The position numbers and the translations under genes are program-made. Shown in pieces: positions 1 to 11,720 of a DNA stretch of 64,000 nucleotides (the first letter of the stretch is position 1; every line of letters begins with the position of its first letter). The stretch comes from Hydractinia symbiolongicarpus (Eukaryota > Cnidaria > Hydrozoa > Anthoathecata > Hydractiniidae), in contig NC_079884.1 in the NCBI RefSeq assembly GCF_029227915.1, positions 14,882,001 to 14,946,000 on the forward strand, read 5' to 3'. The notes below the pieces were generated by a model. The model searched no databases. It was not told the DNA's origin and saw only the letters and a program-made list of their open reading frames with translations.

Positions 1-495
1 TTAAAAATTTTGCTGACGTCAGCAATGGCCGTCAAAACCAAAAATTTTTTTTTTAGAACTTGTATACCTGTTGCCTTCATTGTATAGATCTTGAAACGCT
101 GATCAAGAACTTTTGACAAACGGTTGCAGAGATATTAGGGTTTAAAGGCTTTTTTATGACGTCATCAACCTGTCCATTCTGAAACGGATTTGGGGACCCA
201 GGTTTCGGAAAATTATCCAAATTGGTCCTGGGTGGTCCCTAGTTACCAACATGGTGAAAAATCATTGATGTCACCACCTCGTCTCAAGTTATTTGGCCTC
301 AAAGTTTTAGGTGCACTGTAATGGCTTCATTAAGTTAATATAGGATATTGACGTTAAAGTAGTGTTATTGACGTTGCGCCGTAATGTCAGAAAATTTAAC
401 ATTTCAGACATACCTTTTTCAGCGACATCAAAGGAAAAAGAACACATCCACTTTGCCAGTTACAGACACAAGGAACTGGCCTATTATTATATAGA
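1..495 (-). mobile_element. Helitron-like non-autonomous element, 5' end, runs off left edge
   Basis: The segment matches, with divergence, the complete copy at 57,676-58,397: both hold GCTGACGTCA-type boxes, the phrase TTGCCTTCATTGTAT and a GTTGCAGAGATATTAGGG block. Read on the minus strand it begins TCTATATAATAAT next to a flanking A, the TC start expected of Helitrons, which insert between A and T. Its 3' end lies beyond the window. No protein is encoded, so it would depend on an autonomous Rep/helicase element elsewhere. Confidence 0.6.
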
Positions 496-1637
496 TAGGC
501 ACTTTCAACTTTTTGTACGATCCGGAAAATGACAAAAAAAGAAGTCTAAGATGATGGAAAAAACCAAGATATATAACATTCAATGTTCTATAACGTTTGA
601 TTGCCTTTTATTTAAATAAAATAGTACTAATTTCATTCTACTATGTTGTGTTTGTGTACAATATGCAGCTTTGTTGAAATTTTTAACCATCGCCTCAGAT
701 CACGTGACTTTTAATAGATTCCAGTCAGCATAATGAGACCCTTATTATCACTTATTATCTTTAAAACAAAAGCTGACGTATCCAGATTTTTTTTAAAAGA
801 AAGTGTGTAAAATTGAAATTAAGATTTTTCCCTCATCTGAAGCTAATAGTTAATACAGGTTTGAGCTAAGTTTTGATACATAATTATATTTCTCTATTTA
901 TTTCATATCATAGATATGATACGCAAGAAAACTGGTTAATAAAAAATGTTATTCATTTGCAAAAAAATCTAAAAAATGCAAAAAATTGGTAACTAATGCA
1001 AACAAAAACCTAATTTTTTGGATATTTCTTTATTCTGGTTTGAAATTTGTTAAAAATAATTGCAATACATTGCATACAAAATAGCCTTGCATGGAGAATT
1101 TATTCTGCTTAAATATACTGAAATAAAAAATGATACAAAACTACAAAAGCACAAAAAAAAAGTTGTTTATCCTGCAGCAAGAAGTGTTATATGTCTAGAA
1201 AATAGACATTTTAGTCAGTTTATTTTATGCAGGGTTTATTTTTTTCAATTAGTTAAAAAAAATCTTTTGTTCAACATGTCTAAGAGAAGCACAACAGAGA
1301 CATAATATCATTATTGGTAACAATTGAAGTTGCAAATATTGATCATAGATATCAATTTTGAGAAAAGGAGTGCTTTTAGTACCTAGAAGATTTGCAATGT
1401 TTCTTCACTCTTTTTTGAGATTTGTGCTTCCTTGTTCCTTTTATGAAGTAGTATTACAAGGTTGTGTTTAATCACCACTTTTTTTCTGGTTCTTAACCAG
1501 TAAAATATAACATGCAAAGAAAATAAACATGATTATTACATTAGAACAAGTAAGGTTTACACACTTAATATTTCTTTCATAACAAAAACAATAAAAACAG
1601 AAATGAGTAATACTTTATAAACAAATGTCCAACTTAC
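496..1637. other. AT-rich stretch, no feature seen
   Basis: AT-rich, with poly-A and poly-T runs. The short ORFs do not look protein-like. If the minus-strand gene continues left, this is intron downstream of the exon at 1,638-1,868. Confidence 0.4.
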
Positions 1638-1868
1638 TTTAAAAACTTGTCATTAAGGTTAATTTCTTTAATGCAGTCTAAACCACATGTTTCTCCATTA
1701 GTATTGTCAACAGTCATATTTTTCTCCAAAGGCTCACCATCACTATTACATTTCTCTGACAGGAAATGAATCAAAAGTAACGGATAACACCAAGAATGTG
1801 CATATGACATGCTTGCATTACTTCGCAGAGCTTTCTTCAAAAAAACACGTAAACCATTTAGAATCATC
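1638..1868 (-). CDS. Exon, helical region of RNF213-like protein
   Basis: 231 nt, bounded by acceptor TTTAACTTTAG at 1,869 and donor GTAAGT at 1,637. It enters in phase 2 and leaves in phase 2, the same entry phase as the donor of the exon at 4,303. It encodes about 77 residues starting near MILNGLRVFLKKALRS, with an aromatic stretch (SYAHSWCYPLLLIHFL) and then an acidic, Asn-rich tail. No domain is recognised. An upstream exon inside the 2.4-kb intron cannot be excluded. The gene continues past the left edge. Confidence 0.5.
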
Positions 1869-4302
1869 CTAAAGTTAAAAACGATTAGAGTAAACAACTG
1901 TTCCTTTAGTTGATATTTGATTTTTTAAGCCCATACATTTTATGTAAAGTTTGGCAATAGCATAAAAATTTTGGTTTCTGTTATCAGTATAAACGTGTTA
2001 TTACTCCTTTGGTTCTAATTATCAGAAGAATTGTTAATGAGAGTTTTAGTGCTTTAGTTACAGGACAAGTGGAGGGATAAAATTAATTACATCAAAGAAG
2101 ATTCAAAACAAAGATGTTTGCTGAAATAACATGGGGAGAGGCTGAACTAACAACATGGCACACTAAAATTGTACTTCTTATCCTTAACCTATAAGACAGT
2201 TTTGATGCATTGTTAGATTTCCCCCATCAGGATAGAAAAACAAACAGTCAATTGGACTGAACAAAAAAATACTCCCGACATTTCAGCAACAGAAACAATA
2301 TTGTTTGTCCAGATGTAATAGAGCATAAAGCTGGATGTAATGTTTATTCACTGAAAGTTGCTAGTTATACCAACTAGCAACTCTTAGTGAATAAACATTA
2401 CATCCAGCTTCAACTTTATTTACACATCAGAAAATTTGGTGCTCGCCTAAAAAAAAGTTGGACAGACAAAGCACTTTGTTGAATTTAATTTTTACTTTGC
2501 TATTTAAGCTTTGGTGTAGCCGATTTGCTGAGTGTTACATTACCGATTTAAAATATATTTTATATTAATTTTTGGTAAATTTGGCAAGAAGCTTCTTGCA
2601 AACAGCGAAGCGCTTTTCAGAAACATTGTTAAAGTTTATGGCAGTTTTCTATAACCCAAATGCCAGTCAAATTTAACAGAACGTTGTTTATTACCTTTGT
2701 CAACCGTAGCATTTGACAATTTAGGCGAAAAAAAGCTGGCTCTATCTCAATTTATTTCGTTCCAGTCATTATGGCTAGCTAAACAAATACAGGATGGAAA
2801 GCGATTCTTTTGGTGTAGTTTGATAAGCAAGATTATCAGGTAAGAACTGCTCTTGTCAGCCAAAATGAATAATGTGCTAGCTAGATAGCCAGGTAATTAG
2901 TTACCAAAATATGTAAAAGCAGAAAATTCTGGGTGATGATTAGCCAAGTTAAGTCAGGTAAGTAAAGGTACGTGTTAAGGTATGTGTTCCATTAACTTTA
3001 CATGACAGCATTGGCATTGAGGAATTTCCAAAATTTTGTAGATTGATTTTAAATGCATACAGTTTCAGTTTTCACTTTTTTTCAGTATGTAAATGTTAAT
3101 TTTTTTATATTCAATTATATTGCCTATAATTTATCTCTGATTTAAAAATAAAAGTTATTTACATGGTTTCAAGGTGTACTTCAAGTAATGTACTGACATT
3201 CATTTTATATTAGATTGGATTTTTTTTATTTATTATTATAATTGGTTAGCTTTACCAATTTTACCAATCCTCAAATTTTTAAAAAATTTAAGAAAGAAAA
3301 AATTCTTGCTTCTTAATATAAGGCTTGATTTAAAAAATACTATTTTAGGTTTTACCATATTTACCAAAACAATTCCTACACTAATGTTTTACTGACTAAC
3401 CAGCACAAACGAACCTGTACAGGTCCTCACTAAGGCATTTTGCAGTGTTGACATAGGTAAATTAGCGAATGTTTTTGGGCCTATGGGAGAAGCTCCTAGA
3501 CCATCAACTGTAATATTATGTGCATTTTTCGCTTCAAAAAAATACATATATCTGCTAAGGGGAAAAACTGCCCTTTAAATTGGATCATTTAAAACAATTT
3601 CATATCACTTGTTGGTAAATTCAAATATTGTGAAGAAAGGCTGTTCAATACACTAATGAGTTATTCAATAAATTTATTCCTTCTCCGTTGATTTTGTTAG
3701 GTCAAAGGTTCATTCTCACTCATTCTATTTTAAGTAAACATGGAAGCAGCAGTGGAAGAAGTTTCAGTGTGTACAACTATTGCTTTCTTGAGTATCGGGT
3801 ATAGTGAATCATTTAATACTTGAAAAAAGAAAAGAAAGCACTTAGTAAAGGATTATCTTCATAAGCGTGACGATTTCCATACAGCTTTCGGACAAATGTT
3901 CTCATTATGTTATACCAAAGAAAAAACATGTTGAATAAGGTTTAAAAAATATTTTTAGAAGGGTAAAGAGAAATTAAAAATGTCTAGAAATATATTTAAT
4001 TCAAAAAAATGAAGCAAATCTGCTGGCACATCATCGCGTTCGATATTGTTTCAACCTTCACTAGTGGTTAATACATTGCATTTTATCCACAAGTAGATGT
4101 AAAGTTTAATTAAAGACTCCTACTTTTATGATACGTCCATATTATATTTAAAACCACAGTAACATTATATTAATAATTTTGATTATTGACTTCACTGACC
4201 ATTTAAATTGTTGGCTGTCACTTATGAAATTTTTATTTTAGACGCTGCTATCCATCTTTTAACCTAATTTAAAACAATGAAACAAAAGTAAGATAAACTT
4301 AC
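1869..4302 (-). other. Intron, 2.4 kb, with one long palindrome
   Basis: Mostly AT-rich sequence with no convincing exon. It contains the palindrome at 2,329-2,409. A short plus-strand ATG reading frame at about 3,740 (27 codons) has no supporting features. Confidence 0.35.
2329..2409. repeat. Long near-perfect palindrome (hairpin, arms about 38 bp)
   Basis: The left arm AGCTGGATGTAATGTTTATT is mirrored by AATAAACATTACATCCAGCT at the right end. The arms continue inward through GTTGCTAGTT and AACTAGCAAC with only one or two mismatches and a loop of a few bases. It could be a minimal foldback element or the product of a template-switch event. Confidence 0.85.
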
Positions 4303-4559
4303 TCAATTGAATGCCCTGAAAATGTTTTTTTCACGTCTTCCCAAAACAAATTATCAATATTAGTGAAACTTTCCAACGACAAGCTCTCAAAAAGAGCAGA
4401 TATAAAATCCTCTGAACATTCAGATGCTATTGGTGTCATGTAAGCAGCAGCAGACAACGAGTCATAAAGTGGTAAAAGTTTAGCTGAGTAACGCACTGAT
4501 GAAGTATTCATTGTCCTTACGTTTATCTGTATTTTGCTTCTAATTGTTTTAATGTATTC
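4303..4559 (-). CDS. Exon, RNF213-like protein
   Basis: 257 nt. The acceptor is TTTTTATTTAAG just above 4,559 and the donor is GA|GTAAGTTT at 4,302. It enters in phase 0 (matching the end of the 4,703-5,040 exon) and ends in phase 2. It encodes about 85 residues, including LLPLYDSLSAAAYMTPIASE and a segment rich in Phe, Glu and Asp, apparently helical. No named motif is seen. Confidence comes from the phase match on both sides. Confidence 0.55.
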
Positions 4560-4702
4560 CTTAAATAAAAACAGTACATAGATTAAAGCATTGTTGAATC
4601 AACCTTTTATGCATAGACTAGTCTGGCAAAAATGTTCTACGGAAATATATTAACTCAAATGTGGCAATTGTACAAAAGCTTAATAACTTTTTCTTGACAA
4701 AC

Positions 4703-5040
4703 CTTTGCAACATTCTGATTGTGTAATATTTTTCTCCAACACTGTACATCCCCATCCATGCGAGTGTATGAACAAAAAAAACCTGAGTATAATGCATTGA
4801 GGAAAAGGATTTCTCTATTTTTATCTTCTTTTAAAAGTTTCCAAGAAAGATTCAAGTAAGACATGAAAAGAACTGGTGCAGCTTTCTCTAATAGATTCAT
4901 CATTTTTTTTACGTTAGATGATCCAAAAATTCGTCGAAAGAACTTCCACTCTTTTTCCACAGGAGGAAGAAAAATGTCATCAATTTGGTAAAGAAAATCA
5001 CCTAAATGAAAGCGTTGACTTAATGCAAGACCTACCGTCA
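4703..5040 (-). CDS. Exon downstream of CBM20-like module
   Basis: 338 nt, after acceptor AATAAGCAG, ending GTTGCAAAG|GTTTGT. It enters in phase 1, exactly the phase in which the 5,070-5,269 exon ends, and leaves in phase 0. It encodes FHLGDFLYQIDDIFLPP followed by KEWKFFRRIFG and about 70 mainly helical residues with paired Cys and Trp. In RNF213 proteins a conserved Tyr-Asp-Asp-Ile stretch follows the carbohydrate-binding module; the QIDDI here sits in the same place, which is my main reason for that family assignment. Confidence 0.6.
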
Positions 5041-5069
5041 CTGCTTATTATGTCAATGTATACACTTAC

Positions 5070-5269
5070 ATTTTTCTAACATTTCATTGCTTATTTTCAG
5101 CAATCTGTTTCTGAAACCATCCACATATCCATGAACAGGTGTATAGAGGACCTCAAATTTCGCTCCATGTGCATCTAATACAACATATTTATATCCAATA
5201 GCGTTGTTCAAGTAATCATGTGGAACAACTAATTCGCCAGTAAGTATAACATATTCTTGTGTGCTATAA
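5070..5269 (-). CDS. Exon, second half of CBM20-like module
   Basis: 200 nt between acceptor TGTGTATTTCAG and donor AAAAAT|GTAAGTGT. It enters in phase 2 and leaves in phase 1. The product reads as beta strands: EYVILTGELVVP, then IGYKYVVLDAHGAKFEVLY, then a turn and RNRLLKIS. A Gly-Tyr-Lys-Tyr-Val-Val strand followed by a paired strand is typical of the CBM20/starch-binding fold in RNF213 and related proteins. The module normally binds glycans or glycogen; that role here is inference. Confidence 0.6.
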
Positions 5270-5966
5270 CTGAAATACACAATCATAAATACAATTTTGA
5301 TAACATCAGAATAATCCTTTACATAAGCAAAGGAATTATTTTTGAAAAATTGCTACTATTGTGTACAGCTTAAAACGCTGAATAATGTGTAGAAGCATGT
5401 GGTTTTGATGAGCAGCAGATATCAAGGTTTAAGAATTTTAATAAAATAGAAAGCTTTTTAGATGCTTTAAAGAAATAATAATACATCCTCCTTGTCTGTT
5501 AAAGACAGACAAACACACCTAACTGAGTATTATTATATGAGATACAGCATGAGAACAAGTTAGCATTATGCCAACTATGTCTAAAAAGATAAAATTTTTA
5601 CATATTGTAAAGCTACTAGTTATTAGGGCGCATGAAAAGATCCACTTAGGGAGAAGAACAATAGAAAAGAAAGGGTTTTTTTTAGGAATTTTAATTACAT
5701 CCACAGTGCATTATCTAAAACAACGAACAAGTAAGAGGAGACAAGGGTTAAACGTTTTGTTGACACTAGCAAGAAACCACCAATGTTAACCCTCTATTGC
5801 ATGGACTTAAACTGCTGATCCATCATAATTATCTTGATGACGTTAAACTAATGAATTAACAGCAAGAAATAGCTAATTTGTTGGCAAACAAATGAAACTG
5901 ACACTATATCTCTGTTCAATATTGAATTTGATAGTTCTTGATAGTTTTAGTAAAAGTTATACTTAC

Positions 5967-6170
5967 ATATGGTTCATTTTAACAACTGGATAGTTCCAAT
6001 TTCCCAATTTTCTACTACTAAAGAATATCACAACTGTATTGTTACTAAAATAAGCTGCCATGCTTTTATCGTATGTCACAAAAAATTGAATTGTTACAGT
6101 CTTCCTTTTCGAGAAATCTTCTTGACGAATTTTCCACCACATGGGATCACTATTTGTAGGCGTGGTGTTA
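5967..6170 (-). CDS. Exon, first half of CBM20-like module
   Basis: 204 nt between acceptor CTGTTTTTTAG and donor CATAT|GTAAGT, entry phase 2 and exit phase 2. It encodes KTVTIQFFVTYDKSMAAYF, then VVIFFSSRKLGNWNYPVVKM. The pattern of a hydrophobic strand, Leu-Gly-Asn-Trp-Asn and an aromatic turn is the N-terminal signature of CBM20 domains. It joins in phase to the 5,070-5,269 exon, which supplies the rest of the fold. On the 5' side the phase fits the exon at 24,897-24,989, 18.7 kb away. Confidence 0.6.
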
Positions 6171-6900
6171 CTAAAAAACAGCAACAATATTAACGGAGGT
6201 ATGGGGAGAAGAAATAGACAAGTTTATTACTAAATATAAAAGCAAGAAAACATAAAATATGTCAATAGAATTCTAATAGTAGCAAAATAATAAACTACTT
6301 ATTTAAGAAATCTTCTTTAGGGTTAACCTAAGATCTAAGATCTCCACTATATCAATTTTTATTACTAGGGGGAAGCTTTTAAAATTATTTATTTATAAGA
6401 ATGGTTAGTAAATATGTAACACTAGTATAAAATGTATGTTACACCTAGTTAACAGGACGATCTCTAACAGATCAACGATGAAGTGGTTTTTCTTCATTGC
6501 TTTTACTATATTTAAACCGATCAAATGTCAAAGTAACTTTAATGAAATGTGCATGTTATTTGTGAATACAAGTTTTTCTTTTTGTAACATGTTATTCTTC
6601 CATTCTAAGTGATTACTAATGCAGGTTAAGGTTACTTAACTGAAGTTGATCGCAAGTATACTGTTTAGTGTCTCTTTTGTGAGCTCATAGAGATTTTTTT
6701 TAAGTCGCTTTTGCTTCTTAGCACTAAATGTCATATGTCATGACCACCCCATACCTTTTCATTGTTTTCAAGATTTAAGTAGTGCTGAAAGTCTATTTTC
6801 ATTGAGTTTTTTACCTAATATTTACATAAAGATGAATTTTTTGCTGCATAACGTATGGACTTGTTTGCTGTTTTTATTAATGCTGGTATTTTGTTGTGTT
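6171..6900. other. Intronic sequence without recognised feature
   Basis: AT-rich sequence with no exon or repeat that I can support. It is the start of the 18.7-kb intron. Confidence 0.35.
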
Positions 6901-6929
6901 GATGTCATCTGCCATCGAGGTGCTCTTCC

Positions 6930-9130
6930 AGCAGCGCCTCCTATTGAACACACAGGGTCTAGAACTATGGAAGAATGGAAAGCGTCACAGGCACAAAATT
7001 CTCTGGCTTGTGTGTCGCACAGTAAAACCTAGTAACAGTGGATTACCGAGTATGTTGGCCAGGACACTATACACGTTTTACCATTCTTCTACTTTTGATG
7101 TACTGTCAGTAATATGCCAGATGATCTTGCTGCTTCTACTGCTCCTGCAGGTTTGAACCCAGGTTACTTTACTAACAATTTTAATAATGCTGCTTTTTTT
7201 AAACAACGATTTTGTAGAAAATATAGCTAGGAATGATAGTAACTCCCATGCTATTCAACAGAGCTTTTCGCCATCCCAATGCGGTCAGGTCAACATTTGT
7301 CATCTTTATCTTTTTACCCTTCTGGAGTGTAGCCTGTTCATGCCCCCCCCCTCCCCCTACACTTCTACATCACAAGACTCATAGTCTTCTTACAGCCTAA
7401 CTTCAGCCCAGCACAGCACAACAACTTGCAGATAACTTAGCTGTCCATTGCACCAACTGTCAGTGGGAGAGGCTCATATAGCCAGCCATACAGTGTCCCA
7501 ATGGGAGTTGAAATTGTGCAAAATCCACTGCCAATCCCCCCATCGCATAATTTGGGATTTGTCTTTCCATTTAGGTGCTGCAGTTAACAAGGGTGTATGT
7601 AAAGATGACTTTCCAGTCAAATATTCCGGCATTGATGCAACTGATACCTGGTTTGGTTAATTTGTTTTTCGACTCTGTCCAGGTTGACACAATCAATTGG
7701 ACTTACTTGTTTACTGTTGGCAGGGATATTTTGTGGATACACATCTTTCTTTCAACATATTTGCAATCTTATTATATTGGATTTTTATTATGGTATTAGG
7801 AATCCCATTAATTATTTTGACGATTTTTTGGTATGTGGAAAGTCAAAAGATAAGATTGATGCATATCCACAAATCATTTTTTTACTAACAGAGAAATATA
7901 GAAGGTTGCAGAATAATCTAATAGGGTGGTATAGTGGAAAAATGCACTAAGCGCGAGCTGCATTTCTTGATTGGTTTATTGTCTTTTGCTTCTAAGGTTG
8001 TCAAACCAAGTAGGATCTTTTACACAGTTGATCGATTCGTACACCATAGTTTCTTGCTTAAATCAATACATTTATTTAAATGCTAAAGCTCGGGCAGACA
8101 TTTAATGGTGGTTGGAGTCTCCCCTTGATTGGAATGGTGTCTGCCTCTTTCAAAAGGCTCCAGTGATGACAGCTTTTCTATGCTTATACATAGATGCTTT
8201 GGGTTTGTGCTTTGCAGCTGTCTATAAAAATCACTGTGTTTCACTTACTTTAGCTTAAATCAATGTGTTATTTTGATATCAATGTGACAGCAAAGAGTTT
8301 TTGAAGACTGACATGGGGTTCTGAATTGCGCAACCAACAATTTATACTCTATACTGACATGCATTCACAGTCAAGTTAGGAAAAATGGTACCTGTCCAGA
8401 CAGGGACATAATCATCTTGATTAGATATATTTTCTCCTTTACAGCTTAACTAAAAGTTTAGCTTTAACAAATTCCTGGTCATCTCAATTTAGCAGCTGCT
8501 CTACTTTCTCGATTACAGGTTGGACCCTTCAAACAATTGGTTCCTTTAGCAGACCTTTCATCCATGATGATCGATAATGGCATTTGAACAATCTTTCCTT
8601 TATGACTACCCATTTTTAATCTCAGGCACTAGCTTTAGATACTAGATCATATGCCCTCGCCCTTTGCTCTTATAAATGTTTTTGTTACAGCTGGTCACAT
8701 GTGTTTGGCCTCTGTCACAAGTCCCTATTAGCTATGTCTCAGACAGTTTCTTATACCCCTATTCGTGTGTATTTATCTGACTTACAGCTCCACTTACTCA
8801 CGCATGGTTTCAGTGGACATACTAGGGACATAAGTTGTTTGTTTTACATAGTATTAAGCAAGTTTGAGGTGCCTCCTTCTCCCCATCTTGTCACTTGCCT
8901 CTTGATTATCATCACCTGTGTTTAATTCACTTCAGAAGAGGAACTTTACAGTTTAGTTTTAGTGCTAATACAATTTTAAGCTGTCCTTGTTGACAGTTTG
9001 TGTTTTAAGCTGTCTTTGTTGACATATTTTGTTTTATAAATTGTCTTTGGTTGACAGTTTTGTGTCTTGGTTGACAGTTTGTATTAGCTACCGGTTTAGG
9101 ATGTCCTGGTTGACAGTTTTTTTGAGTTAT
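6930..9130 (+). mobile_element. Degenerate DIRS/Ngaro-like retroelement
   Basis: No frame is open for long, but two regions keep recognisable protein. Near 8,130-8,225 one plus frame reads WNGVCLFQKAPV and then LCLYIDALGLCFAA, resembling the RNase H region of DIRS-group elements (Trp-Asn-Gly, then an Asp-Ala-Ser-Gly-like strand). Near 8,735-8,830 another reads SYTPIRVYLSDLQLHLL, resembling the N-terminal helix of the tyrosine recombinases these elements use. The order RNase H then recombinase fits DIRS. The reverse transcriptase part is not identified and the boundaries are approximate. Confidence 0.4.
8970..9125. repeat. Short degenerate tandem repeat (about 35-40 bp unit)
   Basis: Four or five variants of a unit containing CTGTCYTTGKTTGACAGTTT follow one another, spaced irregularly by T-rich sequence. 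It lies at the 3' side of the DIRS-like remnant and may be part of its terminal repeat. Confidence 0.55.
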
Positions 9131-10430
9131 CATGCAAGCAGACCTTTATCTCAAAATTCTATACATGCACACATCCTTTGATTCCCTATATTCTGCCAAA
9201 CAATGTTATTTTTTCCTGCATTTTCCTGGTACTACGGCAGTGATTAATAAAAATCGTTATATACAGAGAACTGTTGCGAAGATAACCTGCAGGTAGTCGA
9301 ATTTAGTATATTAAGCTATTAAGTAAATTAAATATATGAGTATTTAAAAAATAAAATAGTTGAAATTAGCTGAGAAGTAGACTAAATATTCATATAATTA
9401 GAGATGTTATTCAGATAAGAAAATTGAGTTGGTAGGGGCACTTGCAAAGATTGGAGGAGGATAGTTTGGTAAGAAAGAGTAGAGACTTGATGGTTATATT
9501 ATATTATATTGACGAATAACAATAATTGACGCAGGTAACAACTTTTTTTAAGAGGGTAACATGTCAAGACTTGTTAATGACCTAGTTTCCACTAAAGATT
9601 ATTGCCTGAATGGTAAAACAACTTTGCCTTTGTGGAGAATGAAAAATGACTTTGAGACTACATGTAGGCAGAAACTTATTAACAGAATTAACCAATCTAG
9701 TTCTCATTTGTAATAATAGTATGCCTAATTTCTCATCATTACCAGGTTTACATTTCAGAATATGAAGCATATAAAAATAATTTATACTTGTCTACAAAAT
9801 TACTAGGATATTCATTCTTGGATAAAATTTTCTTAGGTTTGTGACCTCAATATGAAATAATTCAAAATTAGAGACAATAGAAAATATTTGAAAAATTAAA
9901 GTGTAAACAAGACCATATATTTGTCAGCAATAAAACTGTTGAAGTTAGAATAAACACCACTAAAAGTAGGTTTATTGACGTTAAAATTTTATTGCTACAA
10001 CGACTAACTTTACCATCAAGAAACGGAAGAGAGTCGACTGCTATATTGAAAATGGCAGACGTTTTGCTGAAAACATTGCTGTTTTGAAAACATGAAAGAG
10101 AGGGCTATAAAAAAATGTAAACAATAGCTTATGTAAAAACGGAAGAAAAAGGGAAAATCCAACTAAAAAACTCCTTACAACTTTTTAACGTCAATATTAT
10201 ACCCAATGAAATACCATCAGTGCTAATTAATGTTTTATCCTTAAAAGTAAAAAAAATGGATGAAAGCACGTTTTTTCGTGCTTCTAAGGCTTCATTTTTC
10301 TTGTAAGTGTTAAAAATGAGGGAAGAAAATTATGCAAGCTCGTTAAAGTATTTATTGCTGTATTCCATACTGTGGTAGTATGATAAATATTCACCTATGT
10401 ATACACACCATCCAGATAAACTATCTGAGT
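9131..10430. other. AT-rich intronic stretch without recognised feature
   Basis: No coding pattern or repeat that I can support on either strand. Confidence 0.35.
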
Positions 10431-10437
10431 TCACCAC

Positions 10438-10533
10438 TAACATATTGCCACACATAGTGTAGTGGCTGTGTCTGCGGCTCCCAGTTCTGGGAACCGGGGA
10501 TCGAATCCCGCTCACTGCCAGGCAGTATGTTAG
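10438..10533 (+). repeat. tRNA-like sequence (SINE head or tRNA-derived hairpin)
   Basis: The segment has an A-box-like TAGTGTAGTGG and a B-box-like GGGATCGAATCCCGC, correctly ordered and about 40 bp apart, as in RNA polymerase III internal promoters. The outer ends ACATATTGCC and GGCAGTATGT pair like an acceptor stem. A convincing anticodon arm is not seen and no T-run terminator follows at once, so a tRNA-derived SINE head or tRNA pseudogene is likelier than a working tRNA. Confidence 0.45.
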
Positions 10534-11068
10534 TGATGAACAAAGTAGTTCTTCAATATAAAAATGTATGATTCAAAATTAAAAGAACCTGAATGTCCCC
10601 TACATCAGTAGAACCGACTAGAAAAAAAGCAGGGACCTCTATTATTAAAGTCAAAAGATTGACTGTTTTTGTCCTTAAGCTGGCTTAAGGGTGGATTCAG
10701 TTTACAACACACAGCATGGCCTTATTAGCATCCGAAATCTATAATGTCAAGTTACATTAAAAGCTTGTCAAGTTCTATGTATTTTTCACTAGGCTCCATA
10801 CTAATAAAGACATTAAAAATGAATATAATGGAGAATATGACTTAGAGTTTTAAAGAAAACACTTACTAGCACAAGATGCATGATTATTTGTAAAGAACTG
10901 TTTCGTCAAAGGCCATCCTTTTTATCCAGTAAAAGTAACATAGTAAGGCATAAAGGACCACTTGGAATAGCACCATCAGTTGTTATTACTTTTATTTATT
11001 AATTAGATGCACACGATACATACATGAAGGTTCAATTTCTGAGAAAGAATTTGTAGTTATATCAGGTA

Positions 11069-11360
11069 TCTATATAATAACACGGAGACTGTCTGTCTGT
11101 GTGTGTGTGAGTGTGTGTGCATCTGTCTGTAACAGGCAAAGTGGAAGTTTTCATTTTCCTTTGATGTACCGGAACTTATGTCTCAAGTGGTAAATTTTCT
11201 GACATTACGGCGCCATGTCAATATCACTACTTTAATATCAATACCTTACTTTAAATTAATAAAGTCATTACATCACACTTAAAACTTTGAGGCCAAATAG
11301 CTTGGAACTGAGATAGTGACGTCACTCCTTTTTCAACACGTGAGCTAGTATAGGGAGTCA
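11069..11360 (+). mobile_element. Helitron-like non-autonomous element, 5' fragment
   Basis: It starts TCTATATAATAACACGG directly after an A, then has a CTGT/TG-rich microsatellite and the block AGGCAAAGTGGAAGTTTTCA. This is the same order as the reverse strands of 1-495 and 57,676-58,397. Similarity fades at about 11,350. No CTRR end is seen, so the copy is truncated, perhaps by the adjacent Polinton. Confidence 0.6.
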
Positions 11361-11655
11361 GTATAACCACACTTCCTAAAACACGGTCAAACTCTCATAA
11401 AATATATCATACACAAAAACGCTTGTGACGTCACAGCTGTTCATCACAAAAATCATCCCGTGTTTATCCATGCATATCATCACAAGTTCTTGTTGTGCGC
11501 ATACATCCCACACAAATCTCTATTATGCTATGTTTATTGATGCATATCAAAGAATGCTGCAAATGATTAAAAGGTAAATTCCCCGCACACACACACACTT
11601 CTTCTAATAATCATCAAAAATCAACGCATGTGCAGTAAGATGTGGCCAATATGTT

Positions 11656-11681
11656 GAGTAAGGGAAATTCCCCTACTCAAA
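11656..11681. repeat. Short hairpin upstream of polymerase gene
   Basis: GAGTAAGGGAAATT is mirrored by the adjacent AATTCCCCTACTC with one mismatch. It lies 40 bp before the polymerase start and could be a remnant of a terminal repeat or a promoter-region structure. Confidence 0.4.
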
Positions 11682-11720
11682 ACTCAGCAATCTTCGGACA
11701 AATGTGTATATAAGAAAGGG

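Noticed and set aside
4655-4702. Extension of the exon at 4,703-5,040 to an in-frame stop at 4,655
   Set aside because: A donor after GTTGCAAAG gives phase 0, matching the next exon. The extension would end the protein without explaining that match.
5519-5789. Overlapping 61- and 73-codon ORFs on opposite strands
   Set aside because: Low-complexity hydrophobic or basic frames without splice sites; they fall within an intron of the host gene.
10438-10533. Functional tRNA gene
   Set aside because: Anticodon arm and standard lengths cannot be fitted, and no immediate terminator T-run follows.
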